A DNA stretch of 64,000 bases from Sceloporus undulatus (GCF_019175285.1 NC_056527.1:109013129-109077128), one strand, 5' to 3'; counted from the first letter of the stretch, positions 35,236 through 46,385 are shown. Notes: generated by a model from the sequence alone, not told the origin. Translations and numbers: made by a program.

Positions 35236-38200
35236 CTGCAGGAATAGAAAGAACGTTAAAAAGAGCTAAGGATGCATTCACTGTATTGATATAGATTGTG
35301 TAAGACTTAATTCCCCACTGTCTTTTTAAATTCACTTCAGCAATTTTAATTTCATTCCTCCCAACACACACCTCACAAAGTGCATACTGTTTACTGATGT
35401 CTTTGATGATACAGAATTCTTGCCTGCTCTGCTTTGTACTATCTTTTCCAGCAGGTCTACCAAGTTGATTTTAAGCTATGAATTTTAAATTAGGAATTTT
35501 TAAATATGCTGAATTATTTTAATGTGTCCTTTATATGTTTTAACAGTGTGTTAATAGTGTTTTTACAGTGTTTAAATGACTTTACATGTTTTAATTTATG
35601 TTGTACCCAGAGAGGCACATAATAAATAAATAAATAAAGTGATGGAGGATTAACAATTGGATTTAAGCCTCTAACTGGAACCCCTCCTTTAGCAGATTTG
35701 GGAATTAGATTGAAAAGTTGGTGCTTGATTCTTTTCAGCCTGGAACTCAAAGCTCATAATGAGTGGCCTAGAACTCATACTCTTCAGCTCCAGTTAACTT
35801 CTCCACCCCCAATGAGCTGCCAGATAAATTGGTTGCATGTCAGTCATGGAACCAGAGCCCATCTGCACTGCATGAAAAGATGACTATCCAAGAAAGCATT
35901 CTACTTATAGCAATGGATCATAGACTTAAGACTTCTCTGCTGAGATGCATATGGGAGGCTGCTTCCACAAACTGATTGATTTAGCTGTGTCAGGTAAGGA
36001 AACGCAGGCGGGATACAAACCGCCGCTTTGCGGCGATCCCCCGCCGGCGCCATTTGCTCCGTGCGGGAGCTGCAGCAGCCAAACCGCGCGGCTCCCGCGC
36101 GGAGCTTCTTTCCGCGGCGCACTGATGACGTCGCGAAGTGCCAAGGGCGCATTCGTGACGTCATTAGGGCCGCGCGACGTTCAGACGCTCAGCATCCGAT
36201 ACGTCAATATGGCGCCGGCCATGTAGAAGGGCCGGCGCCATATTGTACGGACACAGTCCGTACTAGACTCGGGCGTCTAGAAGAGACACCCCTTTTTTAA
36301 AATCGGACGTCCTCTGGACGTCCCAACTGCCGGTATGTAACCGGCCATAATGTGCAATTTGAAGGGGAAAGGGGAAGTGGGAGAAAAATGACCCTGTCTT
36401 CTTCTTTGGGGACAGGATGTAACAAAGGCAGACGCAAAAATACAGAAGTGGTGGAAGTATTTTGCAGCTCTTCAAATTGCCTTGAAAATGCTCCTATGCC
36501 ATAAAAGTAGCCTTCTGGCATTGTCAACCCCTATGTAGCCTGAACTACTATTCCCAAATCACTCCAATCAGCCATGATGGGAGTGTGAGGAATGTGTGGG
36601 GGAGAGGGGAGGGATTACTTTTTATAGTAACTCTCTCTCTTTCAAAAACAGGCAAACAAACAGCCAACAAGTTACAGGGACCCAGGGCCCTCCAGATTCA
36701 ATTTCTCTCAAGTCCTGTAGTACTGTGATAAGAAATATACATGTTCATTCTATGGCTAGAATCCACACTCCTAACCCACTCTCCCTCTTTAGGGCTCCCA
36801 ACGTCTCCTCATCTGTGTTTTGCCACCACTCACCAAAGTCCCATCTACTGGGATGGTGACTTTTTGCACCTCAAACTCTTGAGCTTTCTGTTCTTCCATT
36901 TCCACCTTCATCTCCTCTTCAGGTAGTGAGTCCTGAAAGACCATAGAATAAGATAGAATAGGTTTGACAGAAATGAGGCAATCCCAAAAATAAAACAGGA
37001 GAGTAAAACCCTCCCATTCAGAGAAAGCTGCCCTTTCTGTCCGAACATTAAAATATTCCTGTCCTGTCCTCAGCTCCACTCACCGGATTCGCATCTGTGG
37101 AAACCCTCCGAACCTCCACCTCGACTTCCAGATCCCCCTCCGCATTTTTTTCCTTCTTCACTCTTCTAATAACCAGCTGTTTCTCCCTACCGTCCTCTAC
37201 CACGACCAACTTCTCCTTGAAGGATGTAGAATCTGGCTAGAAAAGGCAAAAGAAATGGAACAAGTGACTTCAACAGTTCTTGCCTCCCAAGGGTCCAATT
37301 ATTTCTCAAACAGGGAGAGAGTCCTCCATAAAATCAGGTCAGCACATCTTATGACCCATAAAACCAAGGATGAAAACTCTTTGGCCTTCCAAGTATTTTG
37401 AATCACAGTTCCTGCAGTCCCTTACTACTGCTGTTACTGGGCATAGACTCATGCTTCTGGGAGTTACTAACCAGAGCCTCAGACAGGCAGGCTTCAGGCT
37501 GCCTACCCCCCTTGGGCATTTAGAAGCCACTGTGCTCTAAGCAAAGATTTGCATAGCAAAGAGACTATTGTTGCTATTGTGAACCTTCGGTTGTGTCTGA
37601 CTTATGTCAACCCTAAGGCAAATCTGTTATGGAGTTTTCATGGCAAGATTTATTCAGAAGGGATTCACTTTTGCCTTTCCCTTCCTCTGAGTCTGAGCAA
37701 CTGTGACTTGCCCAAGATCACCCAATTGGTTTTAATCGCTGAGTTGGGATTTGAGCCCTGGCCTGCAGAATCATAATCCAGCATTCAAAATCACACCCCA
37801 GTGGTTTCTAGCACAGATAATTTAGGAACTGCCCCAGGTCAAGTTGCTTTTTTAAGGCATAGCTTCCAGACTACTTGAATACTCAGCCATTCTAATGAAG
37901 AAGGTTACCTCCAAAGAAAGGAACATGTGTAAACAAGAACTCTCCATAAAACATTCTCTCTTAATAGCTTTTGGACACAACTTTGTCTCTCAGCTGGCTC
38001 TCAAACACTCTCACCTCACATTGACGCTCCTCATGCTCCTCTTTTGCTTCTTTCTGTGCTGTGGCTAAAGTGGCAAGTAGTTTCCGTTTCTTCGGAGAAA
38101 CAAATAAAGGCTGAAAGAAAAGACAGAGGTAGTGAAGCAATTTGGGGAACAGGAGCATAAAACACCAAGCAGCCCAGATAGGACATGACAAGCAGGTAGA

Positions 38201-41200
38201 GTGGTTAAAATACTGTACTAAGATCAAATAGATCCATGTTCAGCTCTACACACCTTTATGAAATTTACTGACTTTTACCATGGACCAGTTTCTTTTTCTC
38301 TTGAAGTCAAACCAATCTCAGAGGTTTGTTGTGAGGATATAGTAGGAGTGGGATGGGGGAATCGTGTAGGTTCTCCAAAGCTTGAAAAAGTTATATTGAA
38401 CTGCAGTTCCTGTGTGGCTACAATGGCTGAGAGATTCTGAGAGCACTGGTCCCAAAATAATTTTTCCAGGCTTCTTTTTGGAAGACGAGTGGATAAAAGA
38501 ATTATAATAAAAGAATTATTTTGAGGAGTTTCCCCCCCTCTTCTGCCAAACCAAGAGCCCTTTTTTCCAAGCCCTTCTTTCATTCCCAGGGAATCTAAGG
38601 ATCCTGGCTCTGACACATTCCTGAAAATGCTTATTTATTCTTTTTTCACCCAGGAACTTAAAATATTTTTAGTACAGAAAGAAGGCAGCAATCAAGTTAT
38701 GCACAAGACAGATATGCATTTCTTAAGCCCCATTTCTTCTCTCTTCCCTAAATCCAACCCATGGAGCCTTTTATGGTTCACCTTGGCGTTCTGTGCCCAT
38801 TCTACTTCCTTTCTTGCTCTAGACCTCAGCCGTTTCCTCCCTGAAGATCGCTGGGTGATGTCCTCATCCTTCACAGGTTGCTTATCTGCTTCTAACTTCT
38901 GAAAATAAGAAAATGAGGAAACCAAAGGAAGAAAGATATTCATGAAACAGACTTAGATTCCCAGATATTGTAAGTACCACCAATTAGTTCTGCTGAGCTA
39001 TTCCCTTGGTGCTGTTCACACACAATGATGTTTATCACACTATGCTCTTAAAGAGCTACTATTCCAGTGTGACTCCTCTAGCAGCCTCCTGTTGCATGCT
39101 GGGATTGGCAGTTTTAAGGAGCTGAACTTCTCTGCCTGAGAATTCTAAATACCCCTCCTTAAAACTGCCAATCCCAGCATGCAACAGGAGGCTGCTAGAG
39201 GAGTCACACTGGAATAGTAGCTCTTTAAGAACATAGTGTGATAAACATCCATGAGAGCATTTTATATGTACTGATCCAAAAAGAAATAGATATCATGTTT
39301 TGAGCTGTTTACAAAAGCCATGTCCTGGGCAATCTGGTTAAGATGCTCAGGATAAAACTGATCATGTTACTCACTTTTTCTCCATCTTCAGCCATAGCTA
39401 GTGTAGCAGAGAGAGAGGTCCCCTTCAGCTTCTCTTCTTCCATGCTCTCTTTGTCTTCATCCATCATGAACTGAAGCTTCTGAATGGAAAAACAATGTTA
39501 AAAAACAACCCAGGTACTTTGCCTTAAGTGCAGTTACTTGTAGGAAGGGAATCCTCTTGCTTTTGGTAGACCATCAGTCGACCAACAAATTGGAGTCATA
39601 GGTCTTAGTCTCACAACAGCCCTGTGAAGTAGCTTTGGCCATGTAACCATTACTTATTCAAAGCCATCCACTTAGGCTGGTCTCCATTTTGCTATATGCT
39701 TCCTGTACCATTCTAGCCCCCAATGAACAAGACCATCTCCTCTTGGCTGAGATACAGCTGGGGAGGATGAGCAATGGTGAGGACTTATCTTCACTCTGAA
39801 GAGCTTGTTGGAAATACAATCTCCATGTGTTCAGAGGCAAGTATATATGCTGGTGTGCCTTGGTTGAACAAGGGTGCTTGTTGTTGCTAACTGCCCTCAA
39901 GTTGATCTCTATTCATGGTGACGCTATGGATGAGACACCTGCAAACTCCCTTATCCTCCACTGCTTTGTTCGAGTCCTGCAGATTCAGGCCCTCTAATAA
40001 TCTGGCATGTGGTCTTCCTCTCTTTCTACTACATTCAACCCTTCCTAGCATTATTGTCTTTTCTAACAAGCCATGCCTTCTCATTATGTGGCCAAAGTAT
40101 GGCAATCTCAGTTCAGTCATCTTGGCTTGCAGGAAGTGTTCAGGCTTGATCTGTTCTAGGACCAAAGGATGCTTTGTTGTTTATTGTCAACTGCCTTCCC
40201 GGTGACTTCAACCCATAGTGACCTTACATACGAGAAACCTCCAAGTCATCCTATCCTCAACCATCTTACTCAGCTCTGTGGACTCATGGTCTTGGCTTTT
40301 CTGACTGAGTCCATCCATCTGGAATATGGCCTTCCTCTTTTCCTATTGCCCTTTACTTTCCCAAGCTGAGCATTACAGTGGTACCCCGGGTTACGAATGT
40401 AATTCGTTCCGCGGCGCCGTTCGTAACCCGAAAGATTTCGCTAGCCGAAAAAGCCATAGCCGCTAGCGCTGAAAGCCGCGATTTCGTGCGAAAAAGCGCC
40501 GAAAAGCACCAAAATTTTTTTCGTAAGCCGGAAAAAAAAACGTAACCCGAAACAGTTTTTTCCTATTTATTTTTTTCGTATCCCGGAAATTTCGTAACGC
40601 GGTGATTTCGTATCCCGGGGTACCACTGTATAGTCTTCTCTAGTGAGTCCTTTCTTCTCATGATATGGCCAAAATACAACAACCTCAGTTTTATTGTCTT
40701 TTTTTCTAGGGAGAGTTCAGGCTTGATCCATCCATCAGTCTTTTTTTTAGCAGTCCACGGGATTCTCAGCTTTCTCCTCCAGCCCATCTCAAATGAGCTG
40801 ATCATTTTCCTATCAGGTTTCTTCTCTGCCCAGTTTTCACAACCATACAGAGAAATGGGCAATGTGATCACATGGACTTTGTCATTGTTAACCACCTTTC
40901 AGTCAATCTCAACTCATGATGACCCTATATAAGAGACTTCTTCAAGACTCCCTGTCCTCCACTGTGCTGCTTAGATCCTGCAGATTCATACCCATAACAT
41001 CCTTAATAGTCCATCCATCTAGCATGCAGCCTTCCTCTTTTTCTATTTCCATCCACCTTTCCTAGCATTATTGTCTTTTCCAGTGAGTCATGGCCTCTCA
41101 TGGTGTGGCCAAAGTATGACAACCTCAATTTAATCATTTTGGCCTCCAAGGGTATTTCTGGCCTGATCTGCTCAGGAACCCATTTGCTTGTCTTTTTGGC

Positions 41201-42678
41201 TGTCCATGGAATCCTCAGCATTCTTCTCCAGCACCACCTCTCAAATGAATTGACTTTCTTCCTATCTGCCTTATTTAGTGGTGTCAATAGGGGAGTGCAG
41301 GGGGTACGGATGGCACTGAGTGCTATCCAGTGGGGTGGTACACTTAATGTGTCTGAACGGCTAGTGAGAAAGGGTGTCACATTTGGTGTGGCTGCAGCGA
41401 TGCCAAGGCCCAAATGGATCTCTAGGGGCCTGGCGCTACCCTCTCCAGCGGTGGTGGCTGCTGGTGGGTGCAGTCCCTATTGTTTGGGCTTCAGTATGGT
41501 AGCAGCCACGCTGGAGCCCAAATGAACCTCTAAGGCCCTGGCATTGCATGCTCCAGTGACAATAACTACGAGAGGGTGCAGTCCCTTCCATTTTGACTTC
41601 AGTATGGTTGCAGCCACATCAGAGCCCAAGCCGACCTCCAGGGCCCTGGCACTGTCCCCTCCAGTGGCAGTGGCTGCTGGAGGGTGCAGTCCCTTCCTCT
41701 TGGGCTTTGGTGGGGTTGCAGCTATGCCAGAGCCCTAACAGACCTCCGGGGGTCGAGGCAGTCTGCCCCTTCTTCACTGGGTGAAACGAACCCCTGGTAC
41801 ACCACTGGCGTTCTCAGCTGTCCAACCCTCGCATCCATAGTCTCAATCAGGGAGCTGATGATTCTGAGTCTGCAGGTAGTGAGCAGAGCAGTGGAAGATG
41901 GTGGTGGTAGTGTAGGAGGGTTGTTCGAATCATGGATTCATAGAATTGGAAGGGGCCATGGAGTCCAACCCACCCCTGCCATGCAGGAACACAGAATCAA
42001 AGCACCCCAATTCAAGGGTCCTGGCCTCCACCCAGCCACCCCAACACTCTTCATACTTGCCTGTTAGCTTAGCCTAAGTGATGATGCCAAGGACTGGGAG
42101 GCCAAGGGGTGGGTGGGAGCAGGAGGATGGTGCTATGATGGGGGGGGGCTCCCTCTATGCAAGCAACAGCTGCTTCTCCAACCCACGTGGTGGTGATGAT
42201 GATGATGGTGATGATGGCCTCCTCTTCCTCCTGCCCCCCTCCCTGCCACGTCCCCCTTCTTGCAAAATGGGGTGTGTGTGTCAGTGGGGAGAAGGGGGGC
42301 AGTAATTCCAGGAAGGAAGTGGAGCAAGGGAGGGGCTGCTTCCTGCCACCCAGGCTGGCTCCCCCCTTGGTTCTGGCCCTCCCCACTCACCCTCTGGGCC
42401 TCTGGGAAAAGTGAAAGGTGCAAAGGCTGCTCTTGCTGGTACTGCTGCTGCTTCTGGGGAGCAGCAGAGAGCAAGGCTGGGGACAGGGTGGCAGATAGGA
42501 CCCAGGGGGAAGCCCCGACCGCCCCCTTGGCACGCGCCCGGCCGCCCTGCCTCCGCTTCTGCGCCTCAGTCTCTGTTCTGCCCAACTGCTGAATGCGAGA
42601 TGGCTGAGGGAGGGGCGGGACCACACTCCCCCTCTCTCTCCGGATTGGCTCCCCTCGCTTCCCTTCCTCCCCTGCCAT
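34204..42678 (-). CDS. Zinc-finger gene C: seven exons, all phase 0, 8 fingers
   Basis: Exons in transcript order: 42678-42391 (ATG, 96 codons), 39479-39375 (35), 38898-38782 (39), 38110-38015 (32), 37236-37084 (51), 36932-36834 (33) and 35235-34204 (343 plus stop). Every junction is GT-AG and phase 0, which strongly supports the model; about 629 residues. The middle exons encode highly charged segments with no domain I recognise. The final exon has eight C2H2 fingers, then a S/N/D-rich stretch and two decayed finger-like pairs ([16 protein letters not shown]). Inference: nuclear DNA-binding regulator whose charged middle may be a coiled coil or interaction surface. The start lies in a GC-rich promoter-like region. 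I do not recognise a named orthologue. Confidence 0.8.
36006..36348. mobile_element. CpG-rich MITE, family X copy 2
   Basis: Left ggcgggatacaaaccgcc, right ccggtatgtaaccggcc: similar inverted ends, each a mini-palindrome. Very CpG-rich, with tgacgtca at 36156-36163 and caatatggcgccgg. Lies in the last intron of gene C. Confidence 0.72.
36834..36932 (-). CDS. Gene C exon 6
   Basis: Acceptor tctttcag, donor gtgagt. 33 codons, [20 protein letters not shown] then [12 protein letters not shown]. Confidence 0.72.
37084..37236 (-). CDS. Gene C exon 5
   Basis: Acceptor ttttctag, donor gtgagt. 51 codons containing [20 protein letters not shown] and [10 protein letters not shown]; alternating hydrophobic and charged residues suggest beta strands. 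Confidence 0.72.
37566..37803 (-). repeat. SINE (Sauria type) in gene C intron
   Basis: gttgctattgtgaaccttc, cctaaggcaaatctgttatg, cttgcccaagatcaccc. Confidence 0.7.
38015..38110 (-). CDS. Gene C exon 4
   Basis: Acceptor ctttcag, donor gtgaga. 32 codons, [20 protein letters not shown] then charged residues; helical and basic to acidic. Confidence 0.7.
38782..38898 (-). CDS. Gene C exon 3, basic
   Basis: Acceptor tattttcag, donor gtgaac. 39 codons, [16 protein letters not shown] then [14 protein letters not shown], a possible nuclear localisation signal. A diverged copy of this exon with its flanks lies at 55286-55500. Confidence 0.75.
39027..39249. mobile_element. Near-perfect palindromic MITE in gene C intron
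   Basis: Arms 39027-39121 and 39155-39249 are 95 bp each with one mismatch, separated by a 33-bp loop. Ends gatgtttatcacacta; no coding sequence. Confidence 0.85.
39375..39479 (-). CDS. Gene C exon 2, acidic
   Basis: Acceptor ccattcag, donor gtgagt. 35 codons, [20 protein letters not shown] onward, phase 0 at both ends. Confidence 0.7.
39886..40163 (-). repeat. BovB LINE 3' end, tandem copy 1
   Basis: gttgctaactgccctcaagt to cttgatctgttctaggacc; minus-strand frame [10 protein letters not shown] and YFGHIMRR. Confidence 0.75.
40170..40880 (-). repeat. BovB LINE 3' end, tandem copy 2, split by a MITE
   Basis: tgtttattgtcaactgcctt onward, interrupted at 40376-40628 and resuming with tagtcttctctagtgagtc. 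The frame reads SLYGCENW and YFGHIMRR. Confidence 0.75.
40376..40628. mobile_element. Young CpG-rich TA-flanked MITE
   Basis: 253 bp; termini cagtggtaccccgggttacg and tatcccggggtaccactg; TA on both sides. Many intact CpGs suggest recent insertion into the BovB copy. Confidence 0.82.
40885..41925 (-). repeat. BovB LINE 3' end, tandem copy 3, split by a MITE
   Basis: 40885-41276 and 41807-41925 join across an inserted element. Minus frame: [28 protein letters not shown]. Confidence 0.75.
41277..41806. mobile_element. MITE carrying a 108-bp minisatellite
   Basis: Ends agtggtgtcaataggggag and its near inverse cccctggtacaccact. Inside, a 108-bp unit begins at 41395, 41503, 41611 and 41719 (last one partial). 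Confidence 0.7.
41927..42025 (-). repeat. CR1 LINE 3' end fragment
   Basis: catagaattggaaggggcc, ccatgcaggaacacagaat, aaagcacccc. Confidence 0.7.
42189..42216. repeat. (GATGGT/GAT)n simple repeat
   Basis: Run of GTG/GAT triplets downstream of gene C exon 1, in its first intron. Confidence 0.7.
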
Positions 42679-42810
42679 TGGCGAAGAGGATGGATGTGAC
42701 AGGAGAGTGGCAGCTGCAGCAGCCGTACGCGGGCCTCCCTGGAGGAAGCGGGGCGGGACTTTGGAGTCCTCTCGCCTTCCTTCCCTCAGGGTGACCAGTC
42801 CTCATTTTCC
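42380..42810 (-). promoter_or_regulatory. Gene C GC-rich promoter / 5' exon region
   Basis: High GC with many CpGs across 42.48-42.80 kb, covering the first coding exon and its upstream side. Base composition contrasts with the AT-rich flanks. No TATA box recognised. Confidence 0.5.
42391..42678 (-). CDS. Gene C first coding exon
   Basis: ATG in GC-rich [20 protein letters not shown], then a basic stretch ([12 protein letters not shown]) and a glutamine-rich stretch ([11 protein letters not shown]), ending EAQR at donor gtgagt. Exactly 96 codons, phase 0, matching the next exon. Confidence 0.65.
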
Positions 42811-43040
42811 CGGACGCGTCCTACATTTCCCTAGAATGTCTTCCCCCCCAATTTTGAGGACTAAGAAGCATGAATTTGATATTTATATCAGTGTTTCCAG
42901 TTTTTATTGAGAGGGTTGTGTCCTACATTTCTCTTGAAGGTCCTCCATTCCCAGCATGATTTAATGAAACCATAATTTATGTTTATCAAGTTGTTTGATC
43001 CATGTCCTACATTTTTTCTTGAAGGTCCTCCATTTTCAAG
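42790..43040. repeat. Tandem 'gtcctccatt/gtcctacatt' repeat
   Basis: Repeated gtcctacatttctcttgaag units. The inverse orientation recurs at 50365-50515. Confidence 0.5.
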
Positions 43041-43044
43041 CATG

Positions 43045-43216
43045 GAGAAATAACCCAGTTTGGCAGCGCTTTAACTCTTTGTCTGGCTCAAGGCTATGGA
43101 ATTCTGGGATTTCTAAGCTACGGCTTATTTTATGAGTGCGTTATTTTTGGGGAAACACAACAAACCCCAACTCCAGGTTATTTAACCGGGTCATTTCTCC
43201 CGTGTGAACGCAGCCA
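43045..43216. mobile_element. Palindromic MITE, family P
   Basis: gagaaataacccagtttggc and, inverted, aaccgggtcatttctcc..gcagcc. Confidence 0.7.
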
Positions 43217-43370
43217 TAGTTCCCTAGAACACGTGTTTCCTTTTACATCCTTCATTACATGCTGCTAAGTTTTACCCTTGACTTATCCATGGGCCATATC
43301 AAAATCCATCATTTTGGACCCCAAAACCTGCCCTCGACTTGTACATGAGGTCGACCTATCGTTGAGTATA

Positions 43371-43375
<5 letters not shown>

Positions 43376-43400
<25 letters not shown>
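43376..43400. repeat. (AT)n simple repeat
   Basis: Follows a tcgacctatcgttgagtata segment, a common DNA-transposon end in lizards. Confidence 0.75.
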
Positions 43401-43401
<1 letters not shown>

Positions 43402-43721
43402 AGACGAAGATGAACTTGGTGCACAAATGGCAGTCTCGCTTCATATGGTAACCATACAGGGCAAGGCTAAGGGATTTCAAACACAGGCATCAAAATAAGG
43501 CAGCTGCGAAGCCCTGGGGTTGCCAAGAGACCATGCTTTGGGACAGCCTTCTGCAACCTGGTGCTTTCCTGATGCAATATCCTCCCACCCAGCAGTCAGA
43601 TCATAGGATTTGTAGCCCTTGCACATCTCAAAAGCTCCAGGTCCGGGGCAGCAATGGCAGGGCTATTTCAACTATTAAAAAATTACAGTGTATTGATAAA
43701 GTGCAGGGGCTGAACATAAAG

Positions 43722-43945
43722 TATGTCCATAGTGTTCTGAGTGTTGGGCTATGACTCTGGAGACCGGGTTTGATTCCCAACTCAGCCATAAAACCCACTG
43801 GGTGACCCTGGGCAAGGCACACACTCTCAGCCTCAGGGGAAGGTAATGGCAAACCTCCTCTGAACAAATCTTGACAAGAAAACCCCATGATAGGTTTACT
43901 TTAGGGTCGCCATGAGTCAGAAATGACTTGAAGGCACACAACAAG
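43722..43945 (+). repeat. SINE (Sauria type), well preserved
   Basis: ctgagtgttgggctatgact, B-box ggtttgattccc, tail ggtcgccatgagtcagaaat ending cacacaacaa. Confidence 0.85.
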
Positions 43946-45127
43946 AGGGCACCAGTCAACCAAATGCCCCGTTTCCCCAAAAATAACGTACCCATAAAAT
44001 AATGGAATTATGCATTAATTGGTGTTGTAATTTCTTCATCATCTCTGTGTCCTCCTCTACTGAACAATTCATTTGGGTGTGATACAGGGTTGGAAGTGAG
44101 CTGTGGAAACTACGCTTTATAGTCTCTAGATAAACCAAAAAAACCATGTGGCAGCCATCTTTCGGTCCACCAAAATAAGGTTCCATGCTCCATGTTCCTC
44201 TTCAGTCACAACAAGACTGGATGCCCTATTTTTGCTACTCAATGATCACGGTGGTGAAAGGATATAGAGGGTTGTCTTTAATCTCCTTTGGCAAGATATT
44301 TTTATTCTTTTCCATCAGTAACCATTTCTTAAGGCAATGGAGATGTTTATCTCTTTCCTCTCACCCAGTAAAGATATTAAAGAAGAGTCGCCAAACCTGA
44401 CAAGCTGCTTATTCCAAAGATACATCTAAGTTAAATTACTCTGGTTATAGTATTCTCCCTTGCCTGCCTACTCTGTATTAAATCTTTATACCTTCTTACT
44501 GGGTTTGGCAATGTTTGTTTTCCTTTTTTATCCCGATCCATGGTGTTTCCAGCAGTATTTGGAAGGGAAGTAGGCAGAAGGACTGCCAAGTGTTCCTGTC
44601 TGAGAGATCTTAATGACTGGGAAATTTTTTCTCTATCACATAAAGCTGCAGCTTTATTTTTTCTTGCTATGCAGCTGCTAAAAGACAAGAGACTTTAAGA
44701 AAGTTGATGGCAACTTCCAGATTCTGTCCTGCAGAAGTCTGGAATTTTGAAATGATGATGCGGGAATGGTTGAATCGTTTCACAGCCGATACATATCATC
44801 AGTGGTGTAAGTAGCTAGGTAATTTTGAACTCTGGACTTAAGGCCGTAGAAGACTTTTAAATGCCCATGTGCATTATATAGGTTGTGAAGCATGAAACTA
44901 AAATTCCTCTGCTAAACTGATTTTAAAAAGAAAAAGAAATACTCTGAGCATATGTAGTTTCACATTTTAAGCTCACTTAAAATTGTCGTTCCAGCATAAC
45001 AAGACTAAAATGGAGTCTCTTTTTGTTTTCCCAATGCAAAAGACATTTATTTGGGAACAAATTCCAGCTTTTAGGAGGAAAGGATAATATAAATGATGTA
45101 AAATTAACAGAACGTGCCTCTGTAACT
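43946..45127. other. Intergenic, nothing recognised
   Basis: Unique-looking AT-rich DNA; open frames without resemblance. Confidence 0.4.
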
Positions 45128-45129
45128 AT

Positions 45130-45395
45130 GTGAGTACCAGTATGGTGTAGTGGTTTCAGTGTTGTGACTAGGAATATGGGAGACCAGGTTCTGAATCCCT
45201 ACTTGGCTATGGAAACTGTCTGGGTAACTTTGAGCAAGACACACTTTCTCAGCACAGAGAATGGAAATCCCCTTCTGAACAAATCTTGCAAAAAACAAAA
45301 GCCTTGTTTAATCTTGCAACAACAACAACTACAACAACAAAAACCCCTTAGCTCAATTAAGATCACCATAAGCCAGAAATGACATACAGTACATG
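45130..45395 (+). repeat. SINE (Sauria type) with internal (CAA)n
   Basis: accagtatggtgtagtggtt head, caacaacaacaactac in the middle, ataagccagaaatgacat tail. Confidence 0.7.
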
Positions 45396-45454
45396 GTTTT
45401 TGTTCTTTCCCTCTATGTAGGAAGGAACTGGCAAAATCACCTCTGAGCATTTCT

Positions 45455-45555
45455 TGCCTAAAAAAAACCCTATGAAATCATGGGGTCATCATAAATCAAC
45501 GGGCAACTTGAAGGCCTATAGGCCCCATACTTACATACATACATACACCTCACAA
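45455..45555 (+). repeat. SINE 3' tail variant
   Basis: aaaccctatgaaatcatggg, tcatcataaatcaacgggc, then (CATA)n. Confidence 0.6.
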
Positions 45556-46282
45556 CAAATATGTATGTACTCCTGACTATCCTAACTACATTTTTAAAGG
45601 GGGAAAAAGAGTAACAAGCCTGCAAAATGAGGGCTCTCCCTCCCAAATAAAAATGCTGCCCCTTGAAATTTTCCTTCCGTCCCCCAAATTTTTAGCATGA
45701 CAGTCAGTAACTTAAAACATCAGTTGCTTATTTAAAGATCTAGTCTGGGCAGCCAAAGAAAAGGGGCAAGCAAAGTTACCAAAGGAAGTGGACACAGCAA
45801 ATATGAGCTCCAGGTATAAACAATTTTCAGTGTCTTGCTTTCTTCAATGCTAGAAATATAGGGAAATTTAGGGGGAAATGAAGAAAAAATAATTGGAGGC
45901 CAGAATTACTATTGGGGAAGCAGAGCCCTAAATTTGCCCACCTTTGCGCTTAACGGCTGCAGACCTGTGAGGTAGATTTTGAGAAGGAAGAAGAGTGACT
46001 GACCCATGGTCACCTATTAACTTTCATGCTTGGAAACCTGAAGGCCTCCCCAGTCTAACACTCCAGCCCTAAGTCACACATTCCTCAGCAATTTGTTAGC
46101 TTTCATTTCTTGTAGCCAAGGAGGAGCCCTTGTAGTGCAAACAGCTTTTATCTGAGTTAGTCCTGCACACAACCCTCATCTGATTGATTAGGTTGTTACG
46201 CATCCCAGAAAGACAGATTTATTTTTTTTACAGCTGATCAATTTGGTCAAGTTATAAAAGTATCCAAGGTGAAAATTAGATG
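45556..46282. other. Intergenic, nothing recognised
   Basis: No gene recognised. Confidence 0.4.
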
Positions 46283-46385
46283 GAGTTTTTTTGTGAGTTT
46301 TTAGGGCTATGTGGGTGGCCATGTTCTAGCATAGTTTCTTCCTGATGTTTCGCCAGCATCTGTGGCTGGCATCTTCAGAGAAGGA
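46283..46385. repeat. Tentative Penelope-like terminus
   Basis: gtgagtttttagggctatg, tcttcctgatgtttcgccag, ctgtggctggcatcttcaga; same unit as the arms at 7105-7247. Confidence 0.5.

Noticed and set aside
41003-41413. 136-codon minus-strand frame
   Set aside because: It joins a BovB reverse-transcriptase tail to an inserted MITE; not a host gene.
42133-42390. Minus-strand extension past gene C exon 1 with a histidine run
   Set aside because: It lies after a consensus donor (gtgagt at 42390); the His run is a translated GAT/GTG simple repeat.
43722-43790. tRNA-like A and B boxes
   Set aside because: They belong to the tRNA-derived head of a SINE, as do similar sites at 51502, 53990 and 55591; no cloverleaf gene.
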